DNA from: an uncultured Phenylobacterium sp. | GTDB taxonomy: Bacteria; Pseudomonadota; Alphaproteobacteria; Caulobacterales; Caulobacteraceae | DNA length: 48,187 bases | Direction: 5' to 3' | NCBI RefSeq assembly: GCF_902826855.1 | Contig: NZ_CADEGK010000008.1 | Span: forward strand, 1-48,187 | Shown here: piece after piece, positions 17,001-24,111 of the stretch | Numbering within the stretch: the stretch's first letter is position 1 | Layout: each line of letters starts with the position of its first letter | The notes under the pieces: model-generated | Databases searched by the model: none | What the model was told of the DNA's origin: nothing | Seen by the model: the letters and a program-made list of their open reading frames with translations, nothing else | Translations under genes and position numbers: made by a program

Positions 17001-17312
17001 GTAGAGGTCGGTGCTCTCCTTGAAGACCGCCGTCACCTGCGAGAAGCCGTTGCGTGATATTGACCGGGTGCTCTCCAGCCCCGGAATGCCCGCCAAGGCG
17101 GTCTCGATCGGGAACGTCACCCGCTTCTCGATGTCGGCGGGCGAGAGCCCGGGGTCCACCGTGTTGACCTGCACCTGCTTGTTGGTGATGTCGGGGACCG
17201 CATCGATCGGCAGCCGGGTCAGTTGCCAGACGCCGATCGCCGAGACGATGGCGATGAAGAAGACGATCGCCCAGCGCGCCCGGACGGACAGGGCTATGAG
17301 GCCGGCGATCAT
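14073..17312 (-). CDS. czcA: CzcA-type heavy-metal RND efflux pump
   Basis: This 1079-residue inner-membrane proton/metal antiporter is the engine of a tripartite pump. It has the RND layout of 12 helices with two large periplasmic loops. TM4 reads LDFGLIVDGAVIIIENC, with D426, D432 and E439 spaced exactly like D402, D408 and E415 of Cupriavidus CzcA. That is the HME-RND motif for divalent Zn/Co/Cd/Ni, not the Cu+/Ag+ (CusA) motif. The N terminus has the family opening PIDAVPDITNKQVQVNT. The start overlaps the stop of the lipoprotein gene (ATGA). With czcB and czcC upstream it forms a complete pump. Confidence 0.95.
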   Translation of the reverse strand: MIAGLIALSVRARWAIVFFIAIVSAIGVWQLTRLPIDAVPDITNKQVQVNTVDPGLSPADIEKRVTFPIETALAGIPGLESTRSISRNGFSQVTAVFKESTDLYFARQQVSERIAQARENLPEGTQPQIGPVTTGLGEVFMYTVDFANPGGKGAKIRDGQPGWQSDGSYLTAEGERLTDDVSRAAYLRTVQDWIISPQLRTVSGVAGVDSIGGFEKQYLVEPDPVKLNAYGVSFSDLAKALEAANLSVGANFLERAGEAYLVRADARIRSANEIANAVIATRGGVPITVKDVATVRIGGELRTGAASQNGHEVVVGTALMLIGENSRTVAKAVGQKLETLEKSLPVGVAVKPTLDRSKLVNATIATVQRNLFEGAVLVAVALFFLLGNVRAAAIAVLIIPISFLMTAIGMNTLGVSGNLMSLGALDFGLIVDGAVIIIENCLRRLAERQHHEGRLLDLRERLEETMLASQEMIRPTVYGQAIIFLVFAPLLTFQGVEGTTFSPMAITLMLALAAAFILSLTFVPAMVALLIRGKVAEKEVWLIRKVNQHYIPLLHRAVARPWPFIGAAVGIFVLSGFVFTLLGQEFIPQLDEKNLAVASQRIPSTSLEQSLRMQRGVETAISSLPEVELMFSKTGTAEVATDPMPPNISDGFVLLKPQKDWPKGVKTKDDVIARIEAKTGALVGQGYEVSQPIELRFNELIGGVRGDVAVKIYGDDLDKMTATGKRIAAALSSTPGAADVKVEQVSGAPTLDVQFDRGAIARFGLTVEEVADTVAAAMAGREAGMLFEGDRRFDVVVRVPAATRASLDALGALPVMLPGEDGHARGSVPLSQLAQFRYTEGLNQISRENGKRRVVVSSNVRGRDVGSFVKAARPKVESVALPPGTFLDWGGQFENLQAASQRLSIVVPICFLAIFALLYMALGSVPLAVAVFTAIPLGLAGGVFTLALTRINFSVSAAVGFIVLAGVAVLNGLVVMSAIRQRLDDGLPTTKAIVEGMMEKVRPVVMTGLVPAIGFIPMALAHGTGAEVQKPLAMVVIGGLITATALTLLVLPAITQVVLDFAERRKRRPRTDPSLVPAE

Positions 17313-17737
17313 TGCTCAAACTCCAACTCAGTGTGCGGTCCGCCGACCAGGCTCACCTGGATACGGGCGACGCTGGCGCGCGGTACGTGAAGGTCCGCTT
17401 GGTAGGGGTGCGTCTCGGGGTGGTTCGCCGTGAAGCGGCCTCGCCACACGGTCGGCTCACGCGCGACCATGGTCCCGTCGGGACCGAAAGCGGTGACGTG
17501 AAGATGCCCGTAGATCGGGCCGCTCCACAGGGGATCGCGGCTTACGACGCCCCTGACGACCGTGTTGGACCCCTTACCGAGGTAGCCGCTGACGATCCTG
17601 AGGTGACGACCGCTCTCCAGCGAGAATGCAGGCATCGGCTCGCTCTTCGCCAATGCTGCGCTGGGCCGGGTCGCGCAGCCGCTAACGCAGAGCCCAAGGA
17701 CTGCGGCGGTGGCAGGCGCGAGGAGGCTAGTGTTCAT
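17309..17737 (-). CDS. Lipoprotein of unknown function inserted between czcB and czcA
   Basis: This 142-residue lipoprotein has lipobox GLCVSGC and an immunoglobulin-like or beta-sandwich-like body (SGYLGKGSNTVVRGVVSRDP, YGHLHVTAFGPDG, SVARIQVSLVGGPH). No family was recognised. It overlaps czcB by 11 bases and czcA by 4 bases, so it is tightly embedded in the pump operon. Its fold resembles small periplasmic beta proteins that bind or shield metals, but that is only inference. It is not a fragment of CzcB or CzcA. Confidence 0.75.
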   Translation of the reverse strand: MNTSLLAPATAAVLGLCVSGCATRPSAALAKSEPMPAFSLESGRHLRIVSGYLGKGSNTVVRGVVSRDPLWSGPIYGHLHVTAFGPDGTMVAREPTVWRGRFTANHPETHPYQADLHVPRASVARIQVSLVGGPHTELEFEQ

Positions 17738-18890
17738 CGCCCTCGCCCTTTCCGAGTTCGGCTTTCAGCAGGAAGGCGTTGCGTGCGGCGATGGTCTGGC
17801 CGGCGGTCAAGCCGTGAACGATCTCGGCCCGCCCAGCGCTGCGTTGTCCCACGGTGACCGGGCGCGCCTGGAAGCCTTTGGCCGTGCGTACGAACACCAC
17901 GTCGCGGCCTTCAAAGCTCTGCACAGCTTCGTCCGGCACGACGATGGCTTTCGAGGCCCGGACAACGCTCGGAATGATCCGCGCGCGGGCGGTCTGGCCC
18001 GGTTGCAGCCCGAGCGCCGGCACGTCGACCACGGCGGTCGCTGTGCGAGTCTCAGCGCTCAACGACGGGGTGATGGAGCGAACGCGGCCCTCGATCGTGC
18101 GGCCGTCGGCCAATTCCACCACGGCGCGGTCACCGGGCGAGATGCGCGGAGCGTCCGCCCCGCTGATGGACGCACGAACCTCGATGCGCTGCGGGTCGGC
18201 GACCCTGAAGAGTTCCGTCTCAGACTGCACGAATGCACCCAGGCTGACCGAGGCGGCGGTGATCCTCCCTGATATCGGGCTCGAAACCACTACGCCGCGG
18301 CCATCGGAGGTGACGTTCGCCGCTCCAGAGGCGACCTGCGCACGCCGCGCTTCGGCGTTGGCCGCCGCGGCCTCGGCCTGCGCGGTCTCATAGTCCTGAC
18401 GCGCCGACACGCGTTGTTCGAAGAGACGTTTCTCGCGGGCAAGCTGCTTCTGGGCAAGGCTCGCCCTCGCGGACGCCACGGACCGGTCAGCGGCGATCTG
18501 TGCGGCCTCGCGGCTCTCGACAATCGCCAGCGGCTCGCCGGCCCGTACCGGGTCCCCCAGGCGCTTGTAGATGCGGGTGACAGCGCCAGCCGCACGCGCC
18601 GTCAGCACCGCCTGGCCGTTGGGTGCGGCCTCAACGGTGGCCTGGGCCAACACCTCGTTGGCGAACCCTCCGACCGCTACCGGCTGGACGAGAATGCGAG
18701 CGGCGGTGATCCCTTCCGCCGTCATCTCAATTGCGTCAGCCTCTCCCTCCTTGTGCTCGGGCTCTTCCGTCGCGACGGGGGCCTGAGCCTTGCCGGCGGT
18801 CATCTTGGCGATGCCGAATCCGCCGGCACCGGCGAGCACCACGGCCGCCGCCACTCCAACGTAGAGGCGCATCTTGTTGTCTTGCTTCAC
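17727..18890 (-). CDS. czcB: CzcB-type periplasmic adaptor (membrane fusion protein)
   Basis: This 387-residue adaptor links CzcA to the outer-membrane channel. It has an N-terminal anchor (RLYVGVAAAVVLAGAGGFG), a barrel-sandwich half (VLTARAAGAVTRIYKRLGDP), an Ala/Gln/Arg-rich coiled coil around residues 150-220, the second lipoyl half (VVSSPISGRITAASVSLGAF) and beta-barrel/MP domains with LGLQPGQTARARI. It starts at a GTG overlapping the czcC stop. There is no N-terminal CusB-like metal-binding YxDP domain, in contrast to the adaptor at 47727, which agrees with divalent rather than Cu/Ag specificity. Confidence 0.93.
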   Translation of the reverse strand: MKQDNKMRLYVGVAAAVVLAGAGGFGIAKMTAGKAQAPVATEEPEHKEGEADAIEMTAEGITAARILVQPVAVGGFANEVLAQATVEAAPNGQAVLTARAAGAVTRIYKRLGDPVRAGEPLAIVESREAAQIAADRSVASARASLAQKQLAREKRLFEQRVSARQDYETAQAEAAAANAEARRAQVASGAANVTSDGRGVVVSSPISGRITAASVSLGAFVQSETELFRVADPQRIEVRASISGADAPRISPGDRAVVELADGRTIEGRVRSITPSLSAETRTATAVVDVPALGLQPGQTARARIIPSVVRASKAIVVPDEAVQSFEGRDVVFVRTAKGFQARPVTVGQRSAGRAEIVHGLTAGQTIAARNAFLLKAELGKGEGDEH

Positions 18891-20149
18891 CGGGGATCTC
18901 CGAAGGGTGTGGCGCCCGCGAGACGCGCGAGGCCCGCCTGGGCGCTCAGGCGTTCGACGGCGGCGTTGATGGTCTGGGCGCGCGCCTCAGCGAGCGCCCG
19001 CTGGGCGTTGAGCAGTTCGACGAGGTCGAGCTTGCCCCCCTCGTAGCCAAGGCGGGTCAGCCGGTATGCTTCCTCGGCGGTGCGCTCCCCTTCCTGCGAG
19101 GCGCGAAGCCGGGTTTCCGCCGCGCTGAGCCGGGCCGATCCCGAACGGACGGCGGCCTCGGCCTCCAACAGGGCGGCGCTGAGCCGAGACTCGGCGGCGC
19201 TCAATTCGGCCTGCGCGGCGCTGATGTTGCCGCGGTTCCGGTCAAAGACCGGGAACGGGATCGAGACCCCAGCCACCATCGCTGTCGCGTCGTCGCCCTC
19301 GAAGCGCCGGGCCCCGACGGAGACGGTGACGTCGGGAACGGCCCGGATACGCTCGACGCGGATGCGTCGCGCAGCGGCTTCACGTTCAGCCTGCGCCGCG
19401 AGATAGCCGGGGCTGGCGAGAGGATCGGGCAGCGTTGCGGGGAAGGCCTGGTCAGCGCGCGCGAGCAGGCTGATCGAAATGGAGGTGATCGGCGCGGGCG
19501 CACCCACCAAGGCGGTCAGGTTCGAGAAGGCCGTGGCCCGTGCGGCGCGAGCCTCCTCGACCGCCGCCCGGGCGGCCTGCAGCGCCGCCAGCGCCTGGAC
19601 GCGGCGCAGGTCGGCCTCGCGGCCGGCCTCCACCAGTGCGCTGGCGATGCGGGAGTCCTCCTGGGCGAAGCCAGCCGATTCCATCGCCAACTGCAGCCGG
19701 CGATCCGACGCTTCCGCCTCGGCATAGCTTGCAGCCAGGTCGAAGGCGTACTCGCCCTGGATCCGCACGGCGCGGGCGCGCGCCGCCTGCACCTCCGCTC
19801 GGCCAACCGCGACCCGGGCCGAGCGCTTGCCGCCCAGTTCGAGGGTCTGTTCGATCGAGGCAGTCGTCTCGGCCAGGCTCGTGCCCCTGAACGGACCTGA
19901 ACCCGAGAAATTCTCGACCTCCACGCCGATCGTGGGGTTGGGGATGGCCCGGGCCTGACGCGCCAGACCCTCGGCGCGCGCGATCTCCGCGCGGGCTTCG
20001 GAGAGGCGCGGCGCCGTGGTCTGGGCTTGGCGCAGCAACTCCGGAAAAGGAGGCGCTGGGTCGGCAAACGCCGCGCCGGCGCAGAGCACATAGGCGCTAA
20101 CGCCCAGCAGCAGAGCCGTCGGAAACGGCCGTCGACTGATGACAGACAA
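18887..20149 (-). CDS. czcC: CzcC-type outer-membrane efflux channel (TolC superfamily)
   Basis: This 420-residue trimeric outer-membrane channel protein has a signal peptide ending near GAAFADPAP. Two OEP repeats are visible as long Ala/Arg/Glu-rich helices with the conserved PNPTIGVEVENFSG and the second-half equivalent VSIPFPVFDRNRGNISAAQA. The C-terminal part has the typical YEGGKLDLVELLNAQRALAE. The TTG start at 20149 follows AAGGG. Its gene is third in the presumptive operon, 57 bases after the CzcI-like gene. Confidence 0.93.
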   Translation of the reverse strand: MSVISRRPFPTALLLGVSAYVLCAGAAFADPAPPFPELLRQAQTTAPRLSEARAEIARAEGLARQARAIPNPTIGVEVENFSGSGPFRGTSLAETTASIEQTLELGGKRSARVAVGRAEVQAARARAVRIQGEYAFDLAASYAEAEASDRRLQLAMESAGFAQEDSRIASALVEAGREADLRRVQALAALQAARAAVEEARAARATAFSNLTALVGAPAPITSISISLLARADQAFPATLPDPLASPGYLAAQAEREAAARRIRVERIRAVPDVTVSVGARRFEGDDATAMVAGVSIPFPVFDRNRGNISAAQAELSAAESRLSAALLEAEAAVRSGSARLSAAETRLRASQEGERTAEEAYRLTRLGYEGGKLDLVELLNAQRALAEARAQTINAAVERLSAQAGLARLAGATPFGDPR

Positions 20150-20206
20150 GGTATACCCTTCTCACGTTGAAACGAATGCGGGCGCGTTCACCCGCGCGAG
20201 GTTCGT

Positions 20207-20596
20207 TCAGACGCGAGGGGGCCGTTCCAGGCGTGATATCGCTCGGGAGCGCGCGTGCTGGCTCTGCACCTTCACGGCGAGGCTCGTCACCGTGGGATGG
20301 GCCACTACTTCGACGGCGAGCGATGGAGGATAAGGGGTCGCGTGGTGGCAGTGGCCATGCTGGCAAAGGCCACGGTCGCCACCCACGTCGGGCGCGGGGG
20401 ATCCGGGGGTGTCGGATGCGACGGTCGCGGAGTCCGACGTCGCCATCCCGTCATCAAGAACCTGTTGAGCGACCGCGGCGGGCGCTTCATTGCTGCAGAC
20501 CGCGGCCTCGGCCACCGGTGCTGTCATTAGGGCGAACGCGAGCACGACAGCCATGAAGCCGCCGACTCTTCGCCAGAATGTCTGAGATCCCGTCAC
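20207..20596 (-). CDS. CzcI-like small periplasmic metal-responsive protein
   Basis: This 129-residue exported protein has a signal peptide (FMAVVLAFALMTAPVAEAAV) and a His/Cys cluster CQHGHCHHATP in the mature part. In Cupriavidus, CzcI is a similar small exported Cys/His protein encoded directly before czcCBA; this protein has the same position and general features. I chose the GTG at 20596, only 7 bases after the stop of the upstream CDF gene, which suggests translational coupling. Direct sequence similarity to CzcI could not be tested here. Confidence 0.65.
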   Translation of the reverse strand: MTGSQTFWRRVGGFMAVVLAFALMTAPVAEAAVCSNEAPAAVAQQVLDDGMATSDSATVASDTPGSPAPDVGGDRGLCQHGHCHHATPYPPSLAVEVVAHPTVTSLAVKVQSQHARSRAISRLERPPRV

Positions 20597-20603
20597 AGCC
20601 GCT

Positions 20604-21305
20604 CTATAGCCCGGTGGCGGTAGAAGGATAGTTAATATCGCTGCGTTGTCCGACACGCGCCGCCCGAAGCTCCGCCCGGGCCTGGTCGGTGATCTGCCAG
20701 GCGGAGCGCAGGAAGACCGCGGCGAGCAGCACGCCGACCACGAGGTCCGGCCAGCGCGAGCCTGTGAGCGCGACGGCCAGGCCGGTCGCGGCGACGGCCA
20801 GGCACTGGATCAGGTCGTTGCGGGTGCACAGCCAGACCGAGCGCACATTCGCGTCACCTTCGCGATAGCGCATGAGGAGGACCGCCGCGACGAGATTGGC
20901 CGCGGCGCCGAACAGCCCCAGACCGGAGATGGCCGCGCCGTCGGGGACGGTCCCCGACACCGCGCGCCAGACCGCGAAGACGAGGATCGCGGCGGCCATG
21001 ACCGCCAGGCTCGCGCCCTTGAAGAGCGCGGACACCGCCCGGACTTGCGCACTTTTGCCGATCGCCCACAGGCTCAACGCGTAGGTGGCGGCATCTGCCG
21101 CGAAGTCCAGGGTGTTGGCGGCAAGTGAGGTGGAGCCGGCCAGGACCGCCCCAACGGCCACGACGCCGAATCCCAGCAGGTTGATCACGATCACCCAGGC
21201 CAGAACACGGCGATAGGCCACTGAAGCCCCATCAAAGACGGCCGTGACGCCGCAACAACCAGCGGAGGCGCTGTCTTTGGCGGGTTCTGACGAACAGAAT
21301 GACAT
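20604..21305 (-). CDS. Short CDF-type cation transporter with Cys-rich N terminus
   Basis: This protein of about 233 residues has six helices and the CDF metal motif in LAANTLDFAADAATYALSL. The second site, CTRNDLIQC, lacks the usual HxxxD His and is typical of the short 'cation transporter' subgroup that lies next to MerR regulators. It has an N-terminal Cys cluster (SFCSS..., AGCCGV) and almost no cytoplasmic C-terminal domain. I chose the ATG at 21305 over the one at 21320, because the latter falls inside the predicted promoter. It is the first gene after the MerR-type promoter and appears to lead the czc block. Confidence 0.8.
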   Translation of the reverse strand: MSFCSSEPAKDSASAGCCGVTAVFDGASVAYRRVLAWVIVINLLGFGVVAVGAVLAGSTSLAANTLDFAADAATYALSLWAIGKSAQVRAVSALFKGASLAVMAAAILVFAVWRAVSGTVPDGAAISGLGLFGAAANLVAAVLLMRYREGDANVRSVWLCTRNDLIQCLAVAATGLAVALTGSRWPDLVVGVLLAAVFLRSAWQITDQARAELRAARVGQRSDINYPSTATGL

Positions 21306-21311
21306 GCGACC

Positions 21312-21342
21312 AGTCTGCATCCTCTAGTAGGTTGAGGATCAA
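21312..21342 (-). promoter_or_regulatory. MerR-family promoter/operator with 19-bp spacer
   Basis: On the minus strand a -35-like TTGATC (21342-21337) and a -10-like CAGACT (21317-21312) are separated by 19 bases. The spacer region holds a perfect inverted repeat, ATCCTC-N9-GAGGAT (21319-21339). A long spacer with a central dyad is the hallmark of promoters twisted open by MerR-family activators (ZntR, CadR, PbrR). The regulator is encoded divergently just downstream at 21378. Confidence 0.75.
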
Positions 21343-21377
21343 GCGCCTATTTCAGCGGCTGGTTCAGGAATGCACAG

Positions 21378-21815
21378 ATGTCGCAAATGCCGATCGGCGG
21401 CCTGGCGAAGGCCACGGGCGTTAAGGTCCCCACCATCCGGTTCTACGAGGGGATCGGCCTCCTGCCGGAGCCGCTGAGGACCCAAAGCGATCGTCGCATT
21501 TATGACGAGACCGCCGTAAGCCGGCTGGCCTTCATCAAGCATGCCCGCCAGCTCGGGTTCTCGGTCGACGCCATCCGCAACCTGCTCGATCTCGCCGATC
21601 ACCCGGATAGGCCTTGCGAGCAGGCGAACCGGCTTGCGGCGGCCCAGTTGCAGACGGTCGACGCGAAAATCGGCCAGCTGGAGGCTCTGCGGGGCGAGCT
21701 TCGCCGCATGGTGGAAGCGGCCTGTGATGGTCGGGTGTCGGACTGCCGGGTCATCGAAGTCCTGAGCGACCATGCGCTCTGCGAGCAGGACCACGCCGAG
21801 TCTCCGGGGACCTGA
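21378..21815 (+). CDS. MerR-family heavy-metal regulator (CadR/ZntR/PbrR-like)
   Basis: This 145-residue transcriptional activator has an N-terminal winged HTH (IGGLAKATGVKVPTIRFYEG, then GLLPEP), a dimerisation helix (AAAQLQTVDAKIGQLEAL) and a metal loop with Cys80, Cys116 and Cys123, plus Cys135 near the end. The spacing (36 and 7) is close to the three Cys ligands of CadR/PbrR, so Cd2+, Zn2+ or Pb2+ sensing is likely. It is transcribed divergently from the efflux operon across the operator at 21312-21342. The CusF-like gene begins 2 bases after its stop. Confidence 0.9.
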   Translation: MSQMPIGGLAKATGVKVPTIRFYEGIGLLPEPLRTQSDRRIYDETAVSRLAFIKHARQLGFSVDAIRNLLDLADHPDRPCEQANRLAAAQLQTVDAKIGQLEALRGELRRMVEAACDGRVSDCRVIEVLSDHALCEQDHAESPGT

Positions 21816-21817
21816 GG

Positions 21818-22234
21818 ATGCGGATCCGCGTCCCCATGCGATCCTGCGCACGGACCCTGGCAACGGTCACGGCGATCGCCATCGGCCTGACGGGTTGCCA
21901 GAAGCAAACCGTCGAACGGACACCCGCCGCTCTGGAGCACATGAAGCTCAAGCGCATAGACCCCGATCACGGCCGGGGCGTCGGCGCGATCGTCACGGAG
22001 TTCGGGCCTGAGGGGGGCGTTGGCGAAGTCGTATCCATCGATTCCGCCGCGCAGACCGTGTCCCTGCGCCACCGCCAGCGTTCTCGCGCGGACTGGCCGG
22101 GCATGGTGATGACGTTCCGCATCCGACGGGCGCTCATCCCAACCCTTTCGCCGGGCGACCGGGTCTATTTCCGCGCCCTCGTGCGAGACGGCGCGGGCGA
22201 AATCCTGGTCATCCAGCGCGCGCCTGCGCCATGA
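21818..22234 (+). CDS. CusF-like copper-binding lipoprotein
   Basis: This protein of about 138 residues has a signal peptide and lipobox (AIGLTGC). The C-terminal 75 residues form a CusF-type OB fold: GEVVSIDSAAQTVSLRHRQ, then DWPGMVMTFRI with the Trp and Met residues that bind Cu+/Ag+ through cation-pi and thioether contacts, and LSPGDRVYFRALV. It follows the MerR gene immediately, so it is probably co-transcribed with the regulator. A closely similar but truncated second copy is at 23855-24099. An in-frame ATG six codons on (21836) is an alternative start. Confidence 0.83.
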   Translation: MRIRVPMRSCARTLATVTAIAIGLTGCQKQTVERTPAALEHMKLKRIDPDHGRGVGAIVTEFGPEGGVGEVVSIDSAAQTVSLRHRQRSRADWPGMVMTFRIRRALIPTLSPGDRVYFRALVRDGAGEILVIQRAPAP

Positions 22235-22304
22235 CAGGACGCCGTGTGGGGACGCCGACTGGAACCCAATTGTCTCAAGAATCGGAGCGGCGCGCGCGCT
22301 GCAT

Positions 22305-22847
22305 CTACCTGCCTGCCACGATAAGCGCTGCGGCGGCGAAGAGACCGAAAAGCGCGGGCGCTGCCGTCAGCACCATCCCGAAGGCGCGACCTGAAGCGCC
22401 GCGGCTGTATCCCCAGGCGAAGGCGATCCTCCCCGCCAGATAGATCGCCACCATCGCCGGGAGCAGGACCAATTCGGCGTCACGTAGCATCACGCTCAGT
22501 ATGAGGTGAACACCGACGAAGAGGACCGTCTGCTCCAACGAGTTCTGGAGAACCGCCGCAGGTATCGCCAGTCTGTCGCCGGGCGGTCCGTAAGCCGAGC
22601 CGCGGATGTCCGCCGGCGACCTGAAACGGCCGCTCGAGACCACTCGGATCGCCCCCGCCAACCAGAAGAAGACCGGCAACTCTGCTTTTAGGGCGTAGGC
22701 GAGCCGCTCGCCGGCCGGAAGGCCTTCAGCTATCCCGACGAACGCCGGAGGCAGCCAAAGCCAAGCCGCCGTCAGTGCGACAGCAGCAAGCAGCAGCGCG
22801 AGAGCGCCGCCGCGCAGAATTCCCGTTTGATCGGGCGATAGCGCCAT
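22305..22847 (-). CDS. MAPEG-family membrane protein
   Basis: This 180-residue inner-membrane protein has four hydrophobic segments. The MAPEG pattern is seen in AYALKAELPVFFWLAGAIRV, RGSAYGPPGDRLAIPAAVLQNSLEQTV (read in parts) and AGRIAFAWGYSRGASGRAFG. The conserved Gln-Asn-x-x-Glu motif is present as LQNSLEQ. Family members conjugate or reduce lipophilic substrates with glutathione, but many bacterial forms are uncharacterised. It starts at the ATG after GGAGAGG. It lies between the two CusF-like genes with no obvious operon partner. Confidence 0.75.
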   Translation of the reverse strand: MALSPDQTGILRGGALALLLAAVALTAAWLWLPPAFVGIAEGLPAGERLAYALKAELPVFFWLAGAIRVVSSGRFRSPADIRGSAYGPPGDRLAIPAAVLQNSLEQTVLFVGVHLILSVMLRDAELVLLPAMVAIYLAGRIAFAWGYSRGASGRAFGMVLTAAPALFGLFAAAALIVAGR

Positions 22848-23105
22848 GCGGGCCTCTCCGCTCGAACTCGCGGAGCTAAGATGCCCGCCTGGCCTTCTGC
22901 CTCTCGATCGCACACTCGCGCCGCAGCTACCCCCCGGGGCATCGTGGGCATGATGCCTTGGTCAACGGCATCTCTTTCCAGGCCTCAATCGGAGCTAGAC
23001 TGGGCGGTGGCCTTGTAGCTGGTGATTGCCGGGACTGGCGCGGCCTCGGCGGGCAGCGCCAGCGCGCTGACGGCTACGCCGACCCGGAACCGACGACGGT
23101 GCAGC

Positions 23106-23300
23106 TTAGTGCTTGTGCTCGGGTTCGGCCGGCTTGGTCTCGCCCGGCTTCGGGGCTGCGGCCTTGTCCTTCATCTTGTCGCAGCACTCCATCTTCGCGC
23201 CTTCCTTGCAGCAGGCGCAGGCTTCAGCGGCAGCAGCCGCGCCGGCCCCGAGGAGTGTGATGGCGAGCGCGAGTGCGGCGCCTCTGCCGAAGATGTCCAT
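23106..23300 (-). CDS. Small Cys-rich periplasmic protein
   Basis: This 64-residue protein has a signal peptide (ALAITLLGAGAAAAA) followed by EACACCKEGAKMECCDKMKD, five Cys in 14 residues plus Met, and a Lys/Pro/Glu tail ending EHKH. This pattern suggests soft-metal binding (Cu+, Ag+, Cd2+). It starts at the ATG behind AAGGAT. It is encoded just downstream of the truncated copB in the same direction, so it probably belonged to a copper operon. No named family is recognised. Confidence 0.65.
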   Translation of the reverse strand: MDIFGRGAALALAITLLGAGAAAAAEACACCKEGAKMECCDKMKDKAAAPKPGETKPAEPEHKH

Positions 23301-23414
23301 GGTGATATCCTTTTGGGAGTCGTCGAGCCTTTGAATTCCGGGCCATTCTACTCCGTACGGGACAGGCGCGGAAGCCGCGCCAGATTCGCCGCGAACCAAG
23401 CTGGACCCTTTGGC

Positions 23415-23853
23415 TCAGAACCAGGCGCGGACGCCGAAGACGAAACGCGTTTCCTCGACGTACTCGCCGGCGGCGCGGGCAAAGTCGGCGGTCTCGCCAA
23501 GGCTGCGCGCGTAATTGACGCCGACATAGGGCGCGAACTCGCGGCGGATCTGGTAGCGAAGGCGCACGCCGAATTCGGCGGTGGACAGGCCCAAACCGAC
23601 GTCTCTCTCCCGCACATCCTGGGCGGCGAAGTCCAACTCGGCGCGGGGCTGCAGGATGAGCCGCTGGGTGAGGCGGAAGTCGGTGCTGCCCTCGACCCTG
23701 GCCAGCAAATCGCCGCGGTCTGAGAGGAACACAGCCGCGTCTACATCGAACCAATACGGACGCAGCGACCTCAAACCCACGATGAGATAGGCGCGCCTAC
23801 GGGGTTCGAAGTCGTACCGGACGCCTGCCTGTACATCCGTGCGACCCGTCGGG
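23415..23853 (-). pseudogene. copB: 5'-truncated copper resistance protein B (CopB)
   Basis: The minus-strand frame gives about 145 residues of CopB outer-membrane beta-barrel: DVQAGVRYDFEPRRRAYLIV, LQPRAELDFAAQDVRERDVG, GLSTAEFGVRLRYQIRREFA, PYVGVNYARSLG and the final RFVFGVRAWF. The N-terminal half, with signal peptide and Met/His-rich region, is missing. Upstream of about 23850 the frame runs into sequence that codes on the opposite strand for a CusF-like domain. The barrel end is intact and in frame, so this is a truncation and not slow decay. Confidence 0.8.
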
Positions 23854-23854
23854 C

Positions 23855-24099
23855 CGGCGATCCGCGAGTTCGGCTCCGAGGAAGGATCAGGTGAGGTGGT
23901 CGCTGTCGATCCCGTTGCGCTGACTGTCTCCCTTCGCCATCGACAGGCGACGGTCGAAGACTGGCCCGGCATGGTGATGACGTTTCGCATCCGGCGAACG
24001 CTCATCCCCACCCTTAAGCCTGGACAGCGGGTCTACTTCCGCGCCGTTGTTCTGGACGGCGCGGGCGAGATTCTCGACTTGAGGCCTGCCAACCCGTGA
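23855..24099 (+). pseudogene. 5'-truncated CusF-like copper-binding domain
   Basis: This fragment encodes IREFGSEEGSGEVVAVDPVA, then TVSLRHRQ, DWPGMVMTFRIRRTLIPTL and RVYFRAVVLDGAGEIL. It closely matches the C-terminal domain of the intact CusF-like lipoprotein at 21818-22234. The signal peptide and lipobox are absent; sequence before about 23855 belongs to copB on the other strand. A GTG at 23839 gives an open frame, but there is no credible ribosome binding site. It is probably the surviving end of a duplicated cusF-like gene. Confidence 0.72.
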
Positions 24100-24111
24100 G
24101 GCGGCGGTCCG

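Noticed and set aside
20604..20635. Imperfect dyad CTATCC...GGGCTATAG before the CzcI-like gene as an operator
   Set aside because: It overlaps the last codons of the CDF gene, has only a weak -10-like TATAGA and no matching -35; coupling to the upstream gene explains expression better.
22958..23260. Plus-strand frame between the MAPEG gene and the Cys-rich gene
   Set aside because: It runs antisense into the Cys-rich protein gene and has Arg/Ser/Pro-rich composition. A minus-strand frame ending ITSYKATAQSSSD has exported-protein-like sequence but no start codon or ribosome binding site.
23839..24099. Second CusF-like frame as a functional gene from GTG 23839
   Set aside because: It has no signal peptide and no ribosome binding site, and its first codons are antisense to copB; best read as a truncated copy.
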